Position numbers and translations under genes: made by a program. The notes below the pieces were generated by a model. The model was not told the origin of the DNA and did no database searches. It was given only the letters and a program-made list of their open reading frames with translations. This document shows positions 31,096 through 40,950 of a stretch of DNA of 55,197 nucleotides, piece by piece. Source of the DNA: Paludibacteraceae bacterium (GTDB taxonomy: Bacteria > Bacteroidota > Bacteroidia > Bacteroidales > Paludibacteraceae). Location of the stretch: positions 1 to 55,197 of the forward strand of contig JAHDRA010000001.1 in NCBI GenBank assembly GCA_018433525.1, given 5' to 3'. The stretch's first letter is position 1. Each line of letters opens with the position of its first letter.

Positions 31096-31515
31096 TTATT
31101 TCTCTTTTAAAATATCTCGAATTTCGGTCAGCAAAATTTCTTCTTTACTCGGTTGTGCTGTTGCTTCAGGGACAGGTTTTTCTTCTTTCTTTTTCAAGAA
31201 ATTGTTGATACCTTTTATCAAAAGAAAAATCACAAAAGCCACAATCAGGAAATCAAAAGCAACTTGCAGAAAATTCCCATAATTTAATGTTACGGCAGGA
31301 GTTTGAACATCGTTTACCATCTCAGCCGGTTTTAAAACCAATTTCAAATCCGTAAAATTAATACCACTGATGAGCAACCCAATTGGTGGCATGATAACAT
31401 CAGCAACAAGAGAAGAAACAATTTTTCCAAAAGCACTTCCAATAATTACACCAATTGCCAAATCTATTACGCTGCCACGCATGGCAAATTCTTTAAACTC
31501 TTTCCAAAGTTTCAT
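31096..31515 (-). CDS. mscL: Large-conductance mechanosensitive channel
   Basis: A 139-residue inner-membrane channel that opens on hypo-osmotic shock. The N-terminal [23 protein letters not shown] segment is the family's S1/TM1 start, with the pore helix [22 protein letters not shown]2 is [18 protein letters not shown], followed by a charged cytoplasmic bundle (KKKEEK ... LLTEIRDIL). Length is normal. It is transcribed divergently from the aldolase gene and marks the return to core genome after the accessory region. A -7 box lies at 31547-31554. Confidence 0.96.
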   Translation of the reverse strand: MKLWKEFKEFAMRGSVIDLAIGVIIGSAFGKIVSSLVADVIMPPIGLLISGINFTDLKLVLKPAEMVNDVQTPAVTLNYGNFLQVAFDFLIVAFVIFLLIKGINNFLKKKEEKPVPEATAQPSKEEILLTEIRDILKEK

Positions 31516-31546
31516 AATCTTTAAATTTAAAATGTTTGATAATGTG

Positions 31547-31554
31547 CAAAATTA
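31547..31554 (-). promoter_or_regulatory. Putative -7 box for mscL
   Basis: TAATTTTG on the - strand, 32 bp before the mscL start, fits TAnnTTTG. Confidence 0.5.
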
Positions 31555-31704
31555 AATTAAGAGGTTGATTAATAAAATTTTTAAGAAAAATTATTTTACT
31601 ATTTCAAACAATTGGCAAGAAAATTCTGTTTTAGTTGATAGAAAATTGATTGGAATGAAAAAACAAAGTGAAGATTTTTCTTTTCATTTGTCAGGAAAAA
31701 TTCG

Positions 31705-31712
31705 TAATTTTG
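31705..31712 (+). promoter_or_regulatory. Putative -7 box for the aldolase gene
   Basis: TAATTTTG, 38 bp before the fba start, fits the Bacteroidota -7 consensus. A T-rich TTTTC at 31681 stands at roughly -33 spacing. Confidence 0.55.
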
Positions 31713-31750
31713 CAAAGTTTGATTATTTAATTATTTAAAATTCAAAAAAT

Positions 31751-32743
31751 ATGGTACATTACACTGAACTTGGATTAGTCAATTCAAGAGAGTTATTTAA
31801 AAAAGCAATTGAAGGAAAATACGCTATCCCGGCATTTAATTTCAACAACATGGAACAGCTGCAGGCTATCATTTCTGCTTGTGTAGAGACAAAATCGCCG
31901 GTAATTTTGCAGGTGTCGAGCGGTGCACGCAAATATGCCAACCAAACATTATTGCGCTATATGGCACAAGGAGCTGTTGAATATGCCAAAGAGCTGGGTT
32001 ACAATATTCCCATTGTGCTGCATTTGGATCACGGAGATACTTTTGAACTCTGCAAAAGCTGTATTGAATCAGGTTTTTCTTCGGTAATGATAGATGGTTC
32101 TCATCTCCCTTACGAAGAAAATATTGCTTTAACTAAAAAAGTTGTGGAATATGCCCATCAGTTTGATGTAACTGTTGAAGGAGAATTGGGTGTTTTAGCC
32201 GGTATTGAAGATGATGTTGTTGCCGAGCACCATACCTACACCGACCCGGATCAGGTAGTTGATTTTGTAACCCGCACCAATGTAGATTCACTGGCTATTT
32301 CCATAGGGACCTCACATGGGGCTACCAAATTTAAACCCGAACAGTGTACACGCGATGAAAACGGAATTTTGATTCCACCTCCATTGCGCTTTGATATATT
32401 GGAAGAGATAGAAAAACGAATTCCGGGTTTCCCCATCGTTTTACACGGCGCATCCTCCGTACCTCACGAATATGTGGAAAAAATCAACAAATATGGTGGC
32501 GCATTGAAAGACGCCATTGGTGTTCCCGAAGATCAGTTGCGTAGAGCAGCTACTTCTGCAGTGTGCAAAATCAATATTGATTCTGATGGTCGTCTGGCCA
32601 TGACAGCAGCTGTTCGTGAAGTTTTTGCTACCAAGCCGGCAGAATTTGACCCAAGAAAATATCTGGGACCTGCACGCGATGAATTGAAAAAATTGTACAT
32701 GCACAAAACGGTGAATGTACTAGGAAGTGCAGGAAAGGCCTGA
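31751..32743 (+). CDS. fba: Class II fructose-bisphosphate aldolase
   Basis: The 330-residue zinc-dependent aldolase interconverts fructose 1,6-bisphosphate with glyceraldehyde-3-phosphate and dihydroxyacetone phosphate in glycolysis and gluconeogenesis. Visible motifs are YAIPAFNFNNMEQ, the metal-binding LHLDHGDTFELCKSCIESGF, VMIDGSHLPYEENI, VEGELGVLAG, the second metal-ligand region around SLAISIGTSHG, and VLHGASSVP. The length and the extended C-terminus (EFDPRKYLGPARDELKK) suit the longer class II subgroup common in Bacteroidota. It is a single-gene unit ending at a 14-bp-stem terminator shared with the convergent cdaA-folP operon. Confidence 0.96.
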   Translation: MVHYTELGLVNSRELFKKAIEGKYAIPAFNFNNMEQLQAIISACVETKSPVILQVSSGARKYANQTLLRYMAQGAVEYAKELGYNIPIVLHLDHGDTFELCKSCIESGFSSVMIDGSHLPYEENIALTKKVVEYAHQFDVTVEGELGVLAGIEDDVVAEHHTYTDPDQVVDFVTRTNVDSLAISIGTSHGATKFKPEQCTRDENGILIPPPLRFDILEEIEKRIPGFPIVLHGASSVPHEYVEKINKYGGALKDAIGVPEDQLRRAATSAVCKINIDSDGRLAMTAAVREVFATKPAEFDPRKYLGPARDELKKLYMHKTVNVLGSAGKA

Positions 32744-32769
32744 AAACATGATATTTGATTAAATAATTT

Positions 32770-32818
32770 ACCGATACTTTTTCTAAAAAAATCTAAGGAA
32801 AAAGTATCGGTTTATTTT
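32770..32818. terminator. Bidirectional terminator between fba and cdaA
   Basis: ACCGATACTTTTTC (32770-32783) pairs perfectly with GAAAAAGTATCGGT (32798-32811) over 14 bp. T-rich sequence follows on the + strand and A-rich on the other side. It sits between convergent genes. Confidence 0.9.
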
Positions 32819-33624
32819 ATTTTTTCTTCCTCCACTTTGTTGCTTCCCTGAAGTTGGGTATTTAAAAAATATTCCAACTCTTCGGGTTTAACGTTGTGAG
32901 TCAAATTTCCATTGACCGCCCAAGATATATGACCTGTTTCTTCGGAAACTACAATAGCTACGGCATCAGTATGTTCGGTAATGCCCAGCGCCGCTCTATG
33001 TCTCAACCCTAACCTTTTTGGTATCGATTGGTTTTGAGAAACCGGAAGAATGCAGCCGGCAGCTTTTATGGTGTGCCGGGAAATTATCAACGCCCCATCG
33101 TGAAGCGGACTATTTTTAAAAAAAATGCTTTCTATTAATCTTGAATTGATTTTTGCTTCAATCAATTCACCCGACTGAACATAAAATTCCAAAGCATTCC
33201 TCCTTGTAATAACAATCAAACATCCGGTATTTGTTCTCGACATATTGCGACAAGCCAATACAACCTGCAACAAGTCAAAATCTGTTTCCTTTTTATCGTA
33301 TTCTGATTCTCCAAAAATTTTTTTCATTTTCGATAAAAATCTGTTTTCTCTTTTAGTGCCAATTTGAGTAAAAAAACGTCGGATTTCATCTTGAAAAAGG
33401 ACAATCAAAGCAAATGCTCCAACATTTACTACCGTATCCATAATTTCACCAAGCAACTGCATTTTAAAAACATACGACACAAAAAACCAACAAACAATAA
33501 ATGTCAATATGCCGATAAAAATATTTATAGCCCCTGAATTTCTCAATAATTTGTAAATTTCATAAAGCAAAAAAGCAACAAGAAAAATATCGACAATATC
33601 TTTAAATTCAATCTGAAAAAACAT
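32812..33624 (-). CDS. cdaA: Diadenylate cyclase (c-di-AMP synthase)
   Basis: This 270-residue protein makes cyclic di-AMP from two ATP. Three N-terminal membrane segments (about residues 8-28, 34-53 and 60-78) precede a DisA_N catalytic domain containing SPLHDGALII (DGA motif) and GLRHRAALGITEHTD (RHR motif), with SEETGHISWAVNG near the end. This is the CdaA/DacA architecture; the usual YbbR partner CdaR is not adjacent. It lies 11 bp downstream of folP on the same strand, an arrangement seen repeatedly in Bacteroidota. Its product is typically linked to osmotic and potassium homeostasis. Confidence 0.95.
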   Translation of the reverse strand: MFFQIEFKDIVDIFLVAFLLYEIYKLLRNSGAINIFIGILTFIVCWFFVSYVFKMQLLGEIMDTVVNVGAFALIVLFQDEIRRFFTQIGTKRENRFLSKMKKIFGESEYDKKETDFDLLQVVLACRNMSRTNTGCLIVITRRNALEFYVQSGELIEAKINSRLIESIFFKNSPLHDGALIISRHTIKAAGCILPVSQNQSIPKRLGLRHRAALGITEHTDAVAIVVSEETGHISWAVNGNLTHNVKPEELEYFLNTQLQGSNKVEEEKIK

Positions 33625-33635
33625 AAATTCTTTTT

Positions 33636-34487
33636 TTAATCATTTATAAAAGTCGAAAAGTTTTGATACTGCTCAAATATCCGTATAGTTTGTAAAGCTT
33701 CTTTAACATCATGAACTCTCAAAATAGAGGCTCCGCCTATCAAAGATAGCATATTGGCTGCAATTGTTCCGGTTAAAGCCTCTTCGGGTGAAAGTCGAAG
33801 TAAATTGTAAATCATTGATTTTCTTGACAAACCAACTAATATCGGGGCGTTCAACTCTTTTAAATAATGCAGTTTATGCAACAATTCATAATTTTGTTCC
33901 AAAGTTTTGGCAAAACCAAAACCCGGATCAACTATCACATCTTTCACACCCAATAGATGAAGCTGAGCCAGACCTTTCTGTAAAAACGAAAAAACTTCAG
34001 AAACAACATTATTTTCATAATGCGTTAATGTTTGCATTGTTTGCGGAGTACCCCGCATGTGCATTAAAACATAAGCAACTCTCAAGTCGGCTACTGTTTC
34101 AAACATCAATTCGTCAAGTGTACCACCGCCTATATCGTTGATCATGGCAATATGAAAATTTTCAATTACATATCTGGCCACTTTTGATCGAAAAGTATCA
34201 ACCGATAAAATAACATTTGGAAATTGTTTCAATATGATTTCTAATGCTCTCGACAGCCGTTTCAATTCTTCTTCTACCGAAACCGACTCAGCAGATGGAC
34301 GACTTGAGTATGCTCCTACATCTACGATAGTACCTCCGTTACTTAAAATATTATCAACTGAAGTTAATATAGATTTCTCGCTCAAAAATCTACTACCCGT
34401 ATAGAATGAATCGGGAGTAACATTCACAATCCCCATTACAACAGGAGAAGAAACATCAACCAAACGGCCGTTTAAATTTAAAAACAT
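33636..34487 (-). CDS. folP: Dihydropteroate synthase
   Basis: This enzyme condenses 6-hydroxymethyl-dihydropterin pyrophosphate with p-aminobenzoate in folate synthesis and is the sulfonamide target. Motifs: VVMGIVNVTPDSFYTGSR (pterin-binding), GGTIVDVGAYSSRPSAE, SVDTFRSKVA, INDIGGG, HMRGTPQTMQ, DVIVDPGFGFAKT, VGLSRKSMI, and the closing ILRVHDVKEA. I place the start at 34487 (MFLNLNGRLVD), as in relatives; an upstream in-frame ATG at 34517 would add ten residues. It is probably the first gene of a folP-cdaA operon. Confidence 0.95.
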   Translation of the reverse strand: MFLNLNGRLVDVSSPVVMGIVNVTPDSFYTGSRFLSEKSILTSVDNILSNGGTIVDVGAYSSRPSAESVSVEEELKRLSRALEIILKQFPNVILSVDTFRSKVARYVIENFHIAMINDIGGGTLDELMFETVADLRVAYVLMHMRGTPQTMQTLTHYENNVVSEVFSFLQKGLAQLHLLGVKDVIVDPGFGFAKTLEQNYELLHKLHYLKELNAPILVGLSRKSMIYNLLRLSPEEALTGTIAANMLSLIGGASILRVHDVKEALQTIRIFEQYQNFSTFIND

Positions 34488-34527
34488 GAATTTTAAAAAT
34501 TGTGGATTCGGAATCAACTACAAATTG

Positions 34528-34535
34528 CAAAAATA
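34528..34535 (-). promoter_or_regulatory. Putative -7 box for folP-cdaA
   Basis: TATTTTTG on the - strand, about 41 bp before the chosen folP start, fits TAnnTTTG. This placement supports the start at 34487. Confidence 0.5.
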
Positions 34536-34703
34536 AGAAATTTAGCTGACGAACTTTTGATTTATCTTTAAAAAAAGAAAAAACTAAATGAAAATTATAC
34601 GTTTTTTCTAAAAAAACAGTTAATAACAAAAGAATCGAGACAAATAACTTCAGGAAAAATATTTTTTTGGAACTTCATAACGAAAGTATTATTTAAAAAG
34701 TAC

Positions 34704-34711
34704 TATATTTG
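34704..34711 (+). promoter_or_regulatory. Putative -7 box for gldJ
   Basis: TATATTTG fits the Bacteroidota -7 consensus. The predicted leader would be about 130 bases. Confidence 0.45.
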
Positions 34712-34847
34712 CAAATAATTTGTTTTATAGATTCAGATAAGAACATAGAAGTTTTCAAAACAAATTAATATTACGACAAAATTTATAAATTTATAAATCG
34801 TTTATTCTGTTAAACATAGTTCAAAAAACAATTATTCAAAAAAAACC

Positions 34848-36362
34848 ATGAGAGTAAAAGTCTTAATTAAAGTTTCGACATTCTGTTTAGCTCTTCTGTT
34901 TTTAGGTTGTGCGGGTCAATCAAACAAAGAAGGATACTCACGCGTAACGGGTTGGAAATACAATGATGAAAAGGGAGCCGGATTTGCTGTCAGAAAAGAT
35001 TTTAAAACCAATGTACCTCCAGGTATGGTAGAAATAGAAGGAGGCTCATTCACAATAGGCGAAAAGGGAGAAGTGGTGAATGCTCCTCGAAACAGCCGAA
35101 GAAGGCGAATTACCGTGAGTTCATTCTACATGGATCAATACGAAATCAGAAATGTCGATTGGCGAGAATACACTCACTGGATGAATCTCGTTTTTGGAAA
35201 AACAGCTCCAAAATTGGTGGAAAAAACCTATCCAAATGGCAAAGTATGGCGGGAAGAGTTGGCTTACAATGAACCTTACATTGAACATTATTTTACACAT
35301 CCTGCTTTCGATCAATATCCCATTGTGGGCGTTACTTGGGAACAGGCAATGGATTATTGCAGTTGGCGTACCGATCGGGTAAACGAATTGGCATTGGTTA
35401 AAGCAGGTATAATAGCACCACCCGATTTTGCCTCATTAAAAAATGAGACTAATTTTGATAACATTATTAACAATTTTGTTTTTAATACGCAAAAATATCT
35501 TAAACAAGCAAGCTATCAACCTCCGGTTGGGAAAAATCCAAAAAAAGACCTGACCGGCGAAATCAGAAAAGTGGATATGTCGGACGGTATTTTACTGGTT
35601 TCCGATTTTCGACTTCCAACTGAAGCCGAATGGGAATATGCTGCCTATGGGTTGAAAGCCGGCAAAGATGGATTTATTCCTGAAGGAAAAATTTACCCAT
35701 GGAATGGGCACCAGGTACGTAATCCATCTCGCAAACAATTGGGTCAAATGATGGCTAATTTTGTTCGTGGACGTGGCGATATGATGGGAACGGCAGGTAG
35801 CCTGAACGATAGAGCTACCATCACGGCTCCCGTCAATTCATATTATCCCAACGATTTTGGACTTTACAACATGGCCGGCAATGTAAACGAATGGGTTCTT
35901 GATGTTTACCGCGCTACCAGTTTTGAAGATGTTGCCGAATACAATTCTTTTAGAGGAAATATGTATTTGACGCCTATTGTTGAAAAAGAAGATGAAGTGG
36001 GCAATAAAATTTTTAAAATCGACTCTTTGGGTAGAATTGCCACTACGGTGCTGGAAGGAGATGATGTGCGTAATTATAAGGATGGAGATCTTACTTCAAA
36101 AATTTCGACCGATTTTCAGCTTTATGCTGATTCTTCCGATATTGCAGCCATTACCAATATGAAAAAAATTGATCCTACAGATGTTTTGGCTCCTCAAATT
36201 TCCGACAAAACTAGAGTTTACAAAGGTGGTTCGTGGAAAGACCGAATATACTGGTTAAATCCTTCCACTCGTCGTTATCTTGATCAAGATCAATGTTCCA
36301 ACGATATAGGTTTCCGTTGTGCCATGAGTAAAATGGGAAATATAGAGCCCGTAAAACGTTGA
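34848..36362 (+). CDS. gldJ: GldJ-like lipoprotein (SUMF1/FGE-sulfatase domain)
   Basis: This 504-residue lipoprotein (ALLFLGC, then AGQSN) begins its mature part with SRVTGWKYNDEKG, a stretch characteristic of GldJ. It carries a formylglycine-generating-enzyme-like fold: PPGMVEIEGGSFTIG, SFYMDQYEIRNVDWREY, YPIVGVTWEQAMDYCSWRTDRVNE, DFRLPTEAEWEYAAYG, NMAGNVNEWVLDV and a closing KGGSWKDR with CSNDIGFRCAM. GldJ and GldK are non-catalytic members linked to the type 9 secretion and gliding machinery. Two other proteins in this window have T9SS sorting domains, so a working T9SS in this organism is consistent. GldK or another SUMF1-like lipoprotein is the main alternative. Confidence 0.8.
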   Translation: MRVKVLIKVSTFCLALLFLGCAGQSNKEGYSRVTGWKYNDEKGAGFAVRKDFKTNVPPGMVEIEGGSFTIGEKGEVVNAPRNSRRRRITVSSFYMDQYEIRNVDWREYTHWMNLVFGKTAPKLVEKTYPNGKVWREELAYNEPYIEHYFTHPAFDQYPIVGVTWEQAMDYCSWRTDRVNELALVKAGIIAPPDFASLKNETNFDNIINNFVFNTQKYLKQASYQPPVGKNPKKDLTGEIRKVDMSDGILLVSDFRLPTEAEWEYAAYGLKAGKDGFIPEGKIYPWNGHQVRNPSRKQLGQMMANFVRGRGDMMGTAGSLNDRATITAPVNSYYPNDFGLYNMAGNVNEWVLDVYRATSFEDVAEYNSFRGNMYLTPIVEKEDEVGNKIFKIDSLGRIATTVLEGDDVRNYKDGDLTSKISTDFQLYADSSDIAAITNMKKIDPTDVLAPQISDKTRVYKGGSWKDRIYWLNPSTRRYLDQDQCSNDIGFRCAMSKMGNIEPVKR

Positions 36363-36382
36363 TTTTTTGAATAATATAATTT

Positions 36383-36420
36383 AAAAAGCGCCTGATCATA
36401 GTATTTCAGACGCTTTTTTT
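36383..36420 (+). terminator. Terminator after gldJ
   Basis: AAAAGCGCCTGA pairs with TCAGACGCTTTT (one mismatch), followed by a T-run. It begins 21 bp after the gldJ stop. Confidence 0.85.
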
Positions 36421-36454
36421 ATGTCGACAAGGCTGGTTTTTCGTTTGAAATTTG

Positions 36455-36462
36455 TAATTTTG
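36455..36462 (+). promoter_or_regulatory. Putative -7 box for asnS
   Basis: TAATTTTG fits TAnnTTTG. It sits after the gldJ terminator and about 98 bp before the asnS start. Confidence 0.5.
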
Positions 36463-36560
36463 CATCTTTGTAAAAAAGTTAAAGGGTAAAAGAAGGGACA
36501 AAGAATTGATTTCTCCGATGTTAACAAAAAATTTCAGAGGAAAATAAAAATATCGAACTT

Positions 36561-37958
36561 ATGAAAAGAACAAAAATTGTTGATGCTTTAAAAAAAATCG
36601 ACTTCGGTGAAGATATTTGCGTTAAAGGATGGGTACGCACCCGAAGAGGAAATAAAAATGTAAGCTTTATTGAATTAAACGACGGTTCTACCGTACACAA
36701 TATCCAAATTGTAGCAGACAACAATAAATTGGGAATCGATTTTTTAAAACCGATCACCACCGGTGCCTGTATAGGTGTAACCGGGAAATTGGCCCAATCG
36801 CTGGGAAAAGGACAAAGCGTTGAGATACAGGCAGAAGATATCGTAATTTATGGAACAGCCGATCCTGAAACCTATCCTTTGCAGAAAAAGGAACACACAA
36901 TGGAATTTCTTCGCGAAATTGCACATTTGCGCCCACGAACCAATACTTTTGGAGCAGTTTTCCGGATTCGGCATCACATGGCTATGGCCATTCATACTTT
37001 TTTCCATGAAAGAGGATTCTTCTATTTTCATACACCTATTATTACAGGTTCTGATTGTGAAGGTGCAGGACAATTGTTTCAGGTTACCACATTAAATCTT
37101 TCCGATCTGCCAAAAGCTGAAAACGGATGTATCGATTACAGCAATGACTTTTTTGGCAAACAAACCGGGTTGACAGTTTCCGGTCAGTTGGAAGGCGAAT
37201 TGGGGGCTTTGGCTTTGGGAGCCATTTATACCTTTGGCCCCACTTTCCGCGCCGAAAATTCCAATACTCCCCGACATTTGTCCGAATTTTGGATGATCGA
37301 ACCAGAAGTGGCATTCAATGAACTGGAAGAAAACATGCAATTGGCTGAAGACTTTGTAAAATACTGTGTGCGTTGGGTGTTGGAAAAGTGTAGTGATGAT
37401 TTGGAATTTCTCAACAATCGTTATGATCCCGAATTGATTGACCGTCTGAAATTTGTCATAGAAAATGATTTTGTTCGGCTAACTTACTCTGAAGGAATAA
37501 AAATTCTGGAAGACGCCATGGCAAAAGGACAAAAATTTGAATTTCCGGTAGGTTGGGGAATTGATTTACAATCGGAACACGAAAGATATCTCGTTGAAAA
37601 ACATTTCAAAAAACCGGTTATTCTCACCGATTATCCAAAAAATATCAAAGCATTTTACATGAAGCTGAACGACGATGGAAAAACCGTTCGCGCTATGGAT
37701 GTTTTATTCCCGAAAATTGGTGAAATCATTGGTGGATCGCAACGGGAAGACGATTATGAAAAACTCAAAGCCAGAGCAAAGGAAATGGAAGTTCCCGATA
37801 AAGATATTTGGTGGTATCTCGAAACACGTCAATTTGGCAATGCGCCGCATTCGGGATTTGGATTGGGATTTGAAAGATTTCTTCTTTTTGTAACCGGCAT
37901 GTCCAATATTCGTGATGTGATTCCATTTCCACGCACGCCAAAAAATGCCGATTTTTAA
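36561..37958 (+). CDS. asnS: Asparaginyl-tRNA synthetase
   Basis: A 465-residue class IIb aminoacyl-tRNA synthetase. The N-terminal OB-fold ([20 protein letters not shown]) binds the anticodon. The catalytic domain shows motif 1 ([20 protein letters not shown]), motif 2 ([21 protein letters not shown] region) and motif 3 ([15 protein letters not shown]). '[14 protein letters not shown]' and the internal insertion distinguish it from AspRS. Its presence implies direct Asn charging rather than sole reliance on the amidotransferase route. It is followed 60 bp later by korA on the same strand. Confidence 0.97.
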   Translation: MKRTKIVDALKKIDFGEDICVKGWVRTRRGNKNVSFIELNDGSTVHNIQIVADNNKLGIDFLKPITTGACIGVTGKLAQSLGKGQSVEIQAEDIVIYGTADPETYPLQKKEHTMEFLREIAHLRPRTNTFGAVFRIRHHMAMAIHTFFHERGFFYFHTPIITGSDCEGAGQLFQVTTLNLSDLPKAENGCIDYSNDFFGKQTGLTVSGQLEGELGALALGAIYTFGPTFRAENSNTPRHLSEFWMIEPEVAFNELEENMQLAEDFVKYCVRWVLEKCSDDLEFLNNRYDPELIDRLKFVIENDFVRLTYSEGIKILEDAMAKGQKFEFPVGWGIDLQSEHERYLVEKHFKKPVILTDYPKNIKAFYMKLNDDGKTVRAMDVLFPKIGEIIGGSQREDDYEKLKARAKEMEVPDKDIWWYLETRQFGNAPHSGFGLGFERFLLFVTGMSNIRDVIPFPRTPKNADF

Positions 37959-38018
37959 ATACACATAGTTAAAAAAGTTTTTGTAAGATATTATTTAATT
38001 CATTCACTATTTTCAAAA

Positions 38019-39863
38019 ATGAATAAAGCACAAACCATTCAATTGGACAATATCGTTATACGATTTTCAGGCGATTCGGGTGATGGCATGCAGTTGACAG
38101 GAAATTTGTTTGCTCAACTTTCGGCAGAATTGGGAAACGAAATATCTACCTTTACTGATTTTCCTTCCGAAATTAGAGCTCCTCAAGGCACTCTGGGTGG
38201 AGTTTCCGGATTTCAGGTTCATGTTGGGGCCAACAAAATTTACACTCCGGGAGACGAAATAGACGTCTTGGTGACACTTAATCCGGCTGCGCTGAAAGTG
38301 AACGCAAAAAATCTCAAAAAAGGCAGCATTGTTATTTTTGATTTGGATTCTTTTCAGCCATCTGATCTAAAAAAAGCCAATTTTTCCACTGATAATCCTT
38401 TTGAAGAGCTTTCTCTTTCAGACACCATTCAGCTTATTCCTGTTCCACTGACAACACTTACCAAAAGCAGTCTCGAAGACTTTGGTTTTGATAACAAAAC
38501 CGTATTGCGCAGCAAGAACATGCTTGCTTTAGGGCTGGTTTGCTGGCTTTTCAACCGACCGCTGGATAAAGCTATTCATTTTCTGGAAAATAAATTCAGA
38601 AAAAAAACGCAAATTCTTCAAGCAAATATTAAGGCTCTTACAGATGGATACAATTATGGCGAAAATCTTCATCTGACCGTATCCAATTTTGTGATAGAAA
38701 AATCGCACGAAATGCCAAAGGGCAAATACACAAGTATTAACGGCAACAAAGCTACGGCTTGGGGATTGATTGCTGCAGCCGAAAAAGCCGGACTTCAGCT
38801 TTTTTTGGGAAGTTATCCCATTACACCGGCCACAGACATAATGCAAGAATTGGCTTTGCAAAAAGGTATTGGTGTTAAAACCGTACAAGCCGAAGATGAA
38901 ATTGCAGGCATTACAATGGCAATAGGGGCTTCTTTTGCTGGCTGCTTGGCTGCAACAAGTACTTCCGGGCCGGGCATGTCGTTGAAAACAGAAGGAATTG
39001 GTTTGGCTGTAATGGCTGAACTGCCTTTGGTAATTGTAGATGTCATGCGCAGTGGTCCATCAACAGGTATGCCTACTAAAACCGAACAGGGTGATTTGTT
39101 GCAGGCATTATATGGACGCAGTGGAGAAAGTCCGCTTGCTGTTTTGGCAGCTCCAACTCCCGACTCGTGCTTTCATTATGCTTTTATGGCCAGCAAAATT
39201 GCATTGGAAAATATGACGCCCGTTATTCTGCTGACGGATGCTTTTATTGGAAATGGAAGTTCTCTTTGGCGCTTGCCAAAACTTGCCGACTTACCAGAAA
39301 TTCATCCTCATTTTGTTCCATCGAATATGGAAAACTACAAGGTTACCACTCGAAACGAAGATACCAAGATTCGTTATTGGAGTATTCCGGGAATGAAAGG
39401 TTTTCAACATTGCAACGGAGGTTTGGAAAAAGATTATACAACCGGAAATCTTTCAACCGATCCCGAAAATCATGAAAAAATGGTTTTAACCAGAAAACAG
39501 AAGGTTGACAATATCGTAAATGTAATTCCAGAACTCGAAATCGAAGGAAATACAGATGCCGATTTGTTGGTAGTTGGTTGGGGTGGAACTTACGGACATT
39601 TGAAAAGTGCTGTGGACAACTTGAACAACAAAGGATATAAAATAGCGTTGGCTCATTTTACTTATCTTTTCCCGCTGCCCGCCAATACTGAAAATGTTAT
39701 TGGAAAATACGAAAAAATAGTTGTTTGCGAACTGAATACCGGTCAATTTGCTTCGTATCTGCGATCCAAAATTCCCGGAAAAACCTTTACCCAATTCAAC
39801 AAAATACAAGGCCAGCCTTTTAAAACGGAAGAATTGGAAAATCATTTCATTTCGCTGCTATAA
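38019..39863 (+). CDS. korA: 2-oxoacid:ferredoxin oxidoreductase, fused gamma-alpha subunit (KorA-like)
   Basis: This 614-residue subunit joins a gamma domain (about 1-200: IRFSGDSGDGMQLTGNLFA, TFTDFPSEIRAPQGTL) to an alpha domain (about 225-614: NKATAWGLIAAAEKAGLQLF, GSYPITPATDIMQELA, TSGPGMSLKTEGIGLAVMAE). Together with KorB it decarboxylates 2-oxoglutarate (or another 2-oxoacid) to the acyl-CoA and reduces ferredoxin. Such low-potential oxidoreductases replace the lipoate-dependent dehydrogenases in anaerobic Bacteroidota. It lies 33 bp upstream of korB. Substrate (2-oxoglutarate versus another 2-oxoacid) is assigned by family resemblance only. Confidence 0.9.
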   Translation: MNKAQTIQLDNIVIRFSGDSGDGMQLTGNLFAQLSAELGNEISTFTDFPSEIRAPQGTLGGVSGFQVHVGANKIYTPGDEIDVLVTLNPAALKVNAKNLKKGSIVIFDLDSFQPSDLKKANFSTDNPFEELSLSDTIQLIPVPLTTLTKSSLEDFGFDNKTVLRSKNMLALGLVCWLFNRPLDKAIHFLENKFRKKTQILQANIKALTDGYNYGENLHLTVSNFVIEKSHEMPKGKYTSINGNKATAWGLIAAAEKAGLQLFLGSYPITPATDIMQELALQKGIGVKTVQAEDEIAGITMAIGASFAGCLAATSTSGPGMSLKTEGIGLAVMAELPLVIVDVMRSGPSTGMPTKTEQGDLLQALYGRSGESPLAVLAAPTPDSCFHYAFMASKIALENMTPVILLTDAFIGNGSSLWRLPKLADLPEIHPHFVPSNMENYKVTTRNEDTKIRYWSIPGMKGFQHCNGGLEKDYTTGNLSTDPENHEKMVLTRKQKVDNIVNVIPELEIEGNTDADLLVVGWGGTYGHLKSAVDNLNNKGYKIALAHFTYLFPLPANTENVIGKYEKIVVCELNTGQFASYLRSKIPGKTFTQFNKIQGQPFKTEELENHFISLL

Positions 39864-39896
39864 TTATTTCATGCATCCAAAAAAATCATAGAAATT

Positions 39897-40907
39897 ATGG
39901 AAGAGACAAAATATATGCCTGCCGACTTTAAAACAGACCAGCAACCTCGCTGGTGTCCCGGTTGTGGAGATTATGCCATTTTCAATGCTCTGGTCAAGAC
40001 AATGGCAGAGTTGGGTGTTTCACCACACGAAACGGTCATTATTTCGGGAATTGGTTGTTCTTCCCGTCTCCCTTATTACACCAATACTTATGGATTTCAT
40101 ACCATTCACGGAAGAGGCGCTTGTGTAGCAACCGGTGTTAAAGTTGCCAATCCTGCGCTTACGGTTTGGCAAGTTACCGGTGATGGTGATTGCTTGGCTA
40201 TTGGAGGAAATCATTTTATTCATAGCGTAAGGAGAAATGTGGACATTAATGTTCTACTTTTTAATAATCAGATTTACGGCCTTACCAAAGGACAATATTC
40301 TCCTACTACCAAAAAAGGTTTTGTTACCAAATCTTCTCCTTATGGCACAGTTGAGCGACCTTTTCGTACGGCTGAACTGACTTTTGGAGCCGGTGGAACA
40401 TTTTTTGGAAGATTATTGGATGTCGATTTGAAAACTTCTCAAATGGTCATGAAGGCTGCTGCCCTTCATAAAGGAACTTCTGTAGTAGAATGTTTGGTAA
40501 ATTGCGTGATTTTCAATGATGGTGCGCATGGATGGTTGGCCGAAAAAGAAACCAGAGATGATAGAATTGTCGTGTTGGAACATGGTAAGCCCATGATTTT
40601 CGGAAAAAATAAAGATAAAGGATTGATTTTGGAAAAATCAGAACTAAAAGTCGTAACGATTGGTGAAAATGGAATTACAGATAAGGATATTCTGGTTCAT
40701 GATGCCAAGTGCAAAGATACTTTTTTACATACCAAACTGGCATTGATGGAAGGTCCAGAAATGCCCATAGCTATGGGAATTATTCGTGATGTGGAGGAAG
40801 AAACTTATGAAATGGCTATGGAAAATCAAATCAATGAAATAAAAAAACAAACTTCCGTAAAATCGTTTGATGAACTCATTGATGCTTGTGAACAATGGGA
40901 AATTTAA
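39897..40907 (+). CDS. korB: 2-oxoacid:ferredoxin oxidoreductase, beta subunit (KorB-like)
   Basis: This 336-residue beta subunit binds thiamine pyrophosphate. It shows PRWCPGCGDYAIFNALVK at the N-terminus, the ISGIGCSSRLPYYTNTYGFH and HGRGACVATGVK segments, and the TPP motif GDGDCLAIGGNHFIHSVRRN followed by NNQIYGLTKGQYSPTT. There is no ferredoxin-like 4Fe-4S insertion, as usual for stand-alone beta subunits. It forms an operon with korA, and a weak hairpin plus T-run at 40951-40977 probably ends the transcript. Confidence 0.92.
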   Translation: MEETKYMPADFKTDQQPRWCPGCGDYAIFNALVKTMAELGVSPHETVIISGIGCSSRLPYYTNTYGFHTIHGRGACVATGVKVANPALTVWQVTGDGDCLAIGGNHFIHSVRRNVDINVLLFNNQIYGLTKGQYSPTTKKGFVTKSSPYGTVERPFRTAELTFGAGGTFFGRLLDVDLKTSQMVMKAAALHKGTSVVECLVNCVIFNDGAHGWLAEKETRDDRIVVLEHGKPMIFGKNKDKGLILEKSELKVVTIGENGITDKDILVHDAKCKDTFLHTKLALMEGPEMPIAMGIIRDVEEETYEMAMENQINEIKKQTSVKSFDELIDACEQWEI

Positions 40908-40950
40908 TCATCTGCTGGTTACAATAAATCAATACCCACGAAAAAACCGC

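Larger units (their letters stand above)
34518..34847. other. Divergent intergenic region folP / gldJ
   Basis: A 330-bp very AT-rich gap with putative promoters for both sides (34528-34535 on the - strand, 34704-34711 on the + strand). A short AATTTATAAATTTATAAAT duplication lies near 34780-34798. No gene is seen. Confidence 0.55.
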
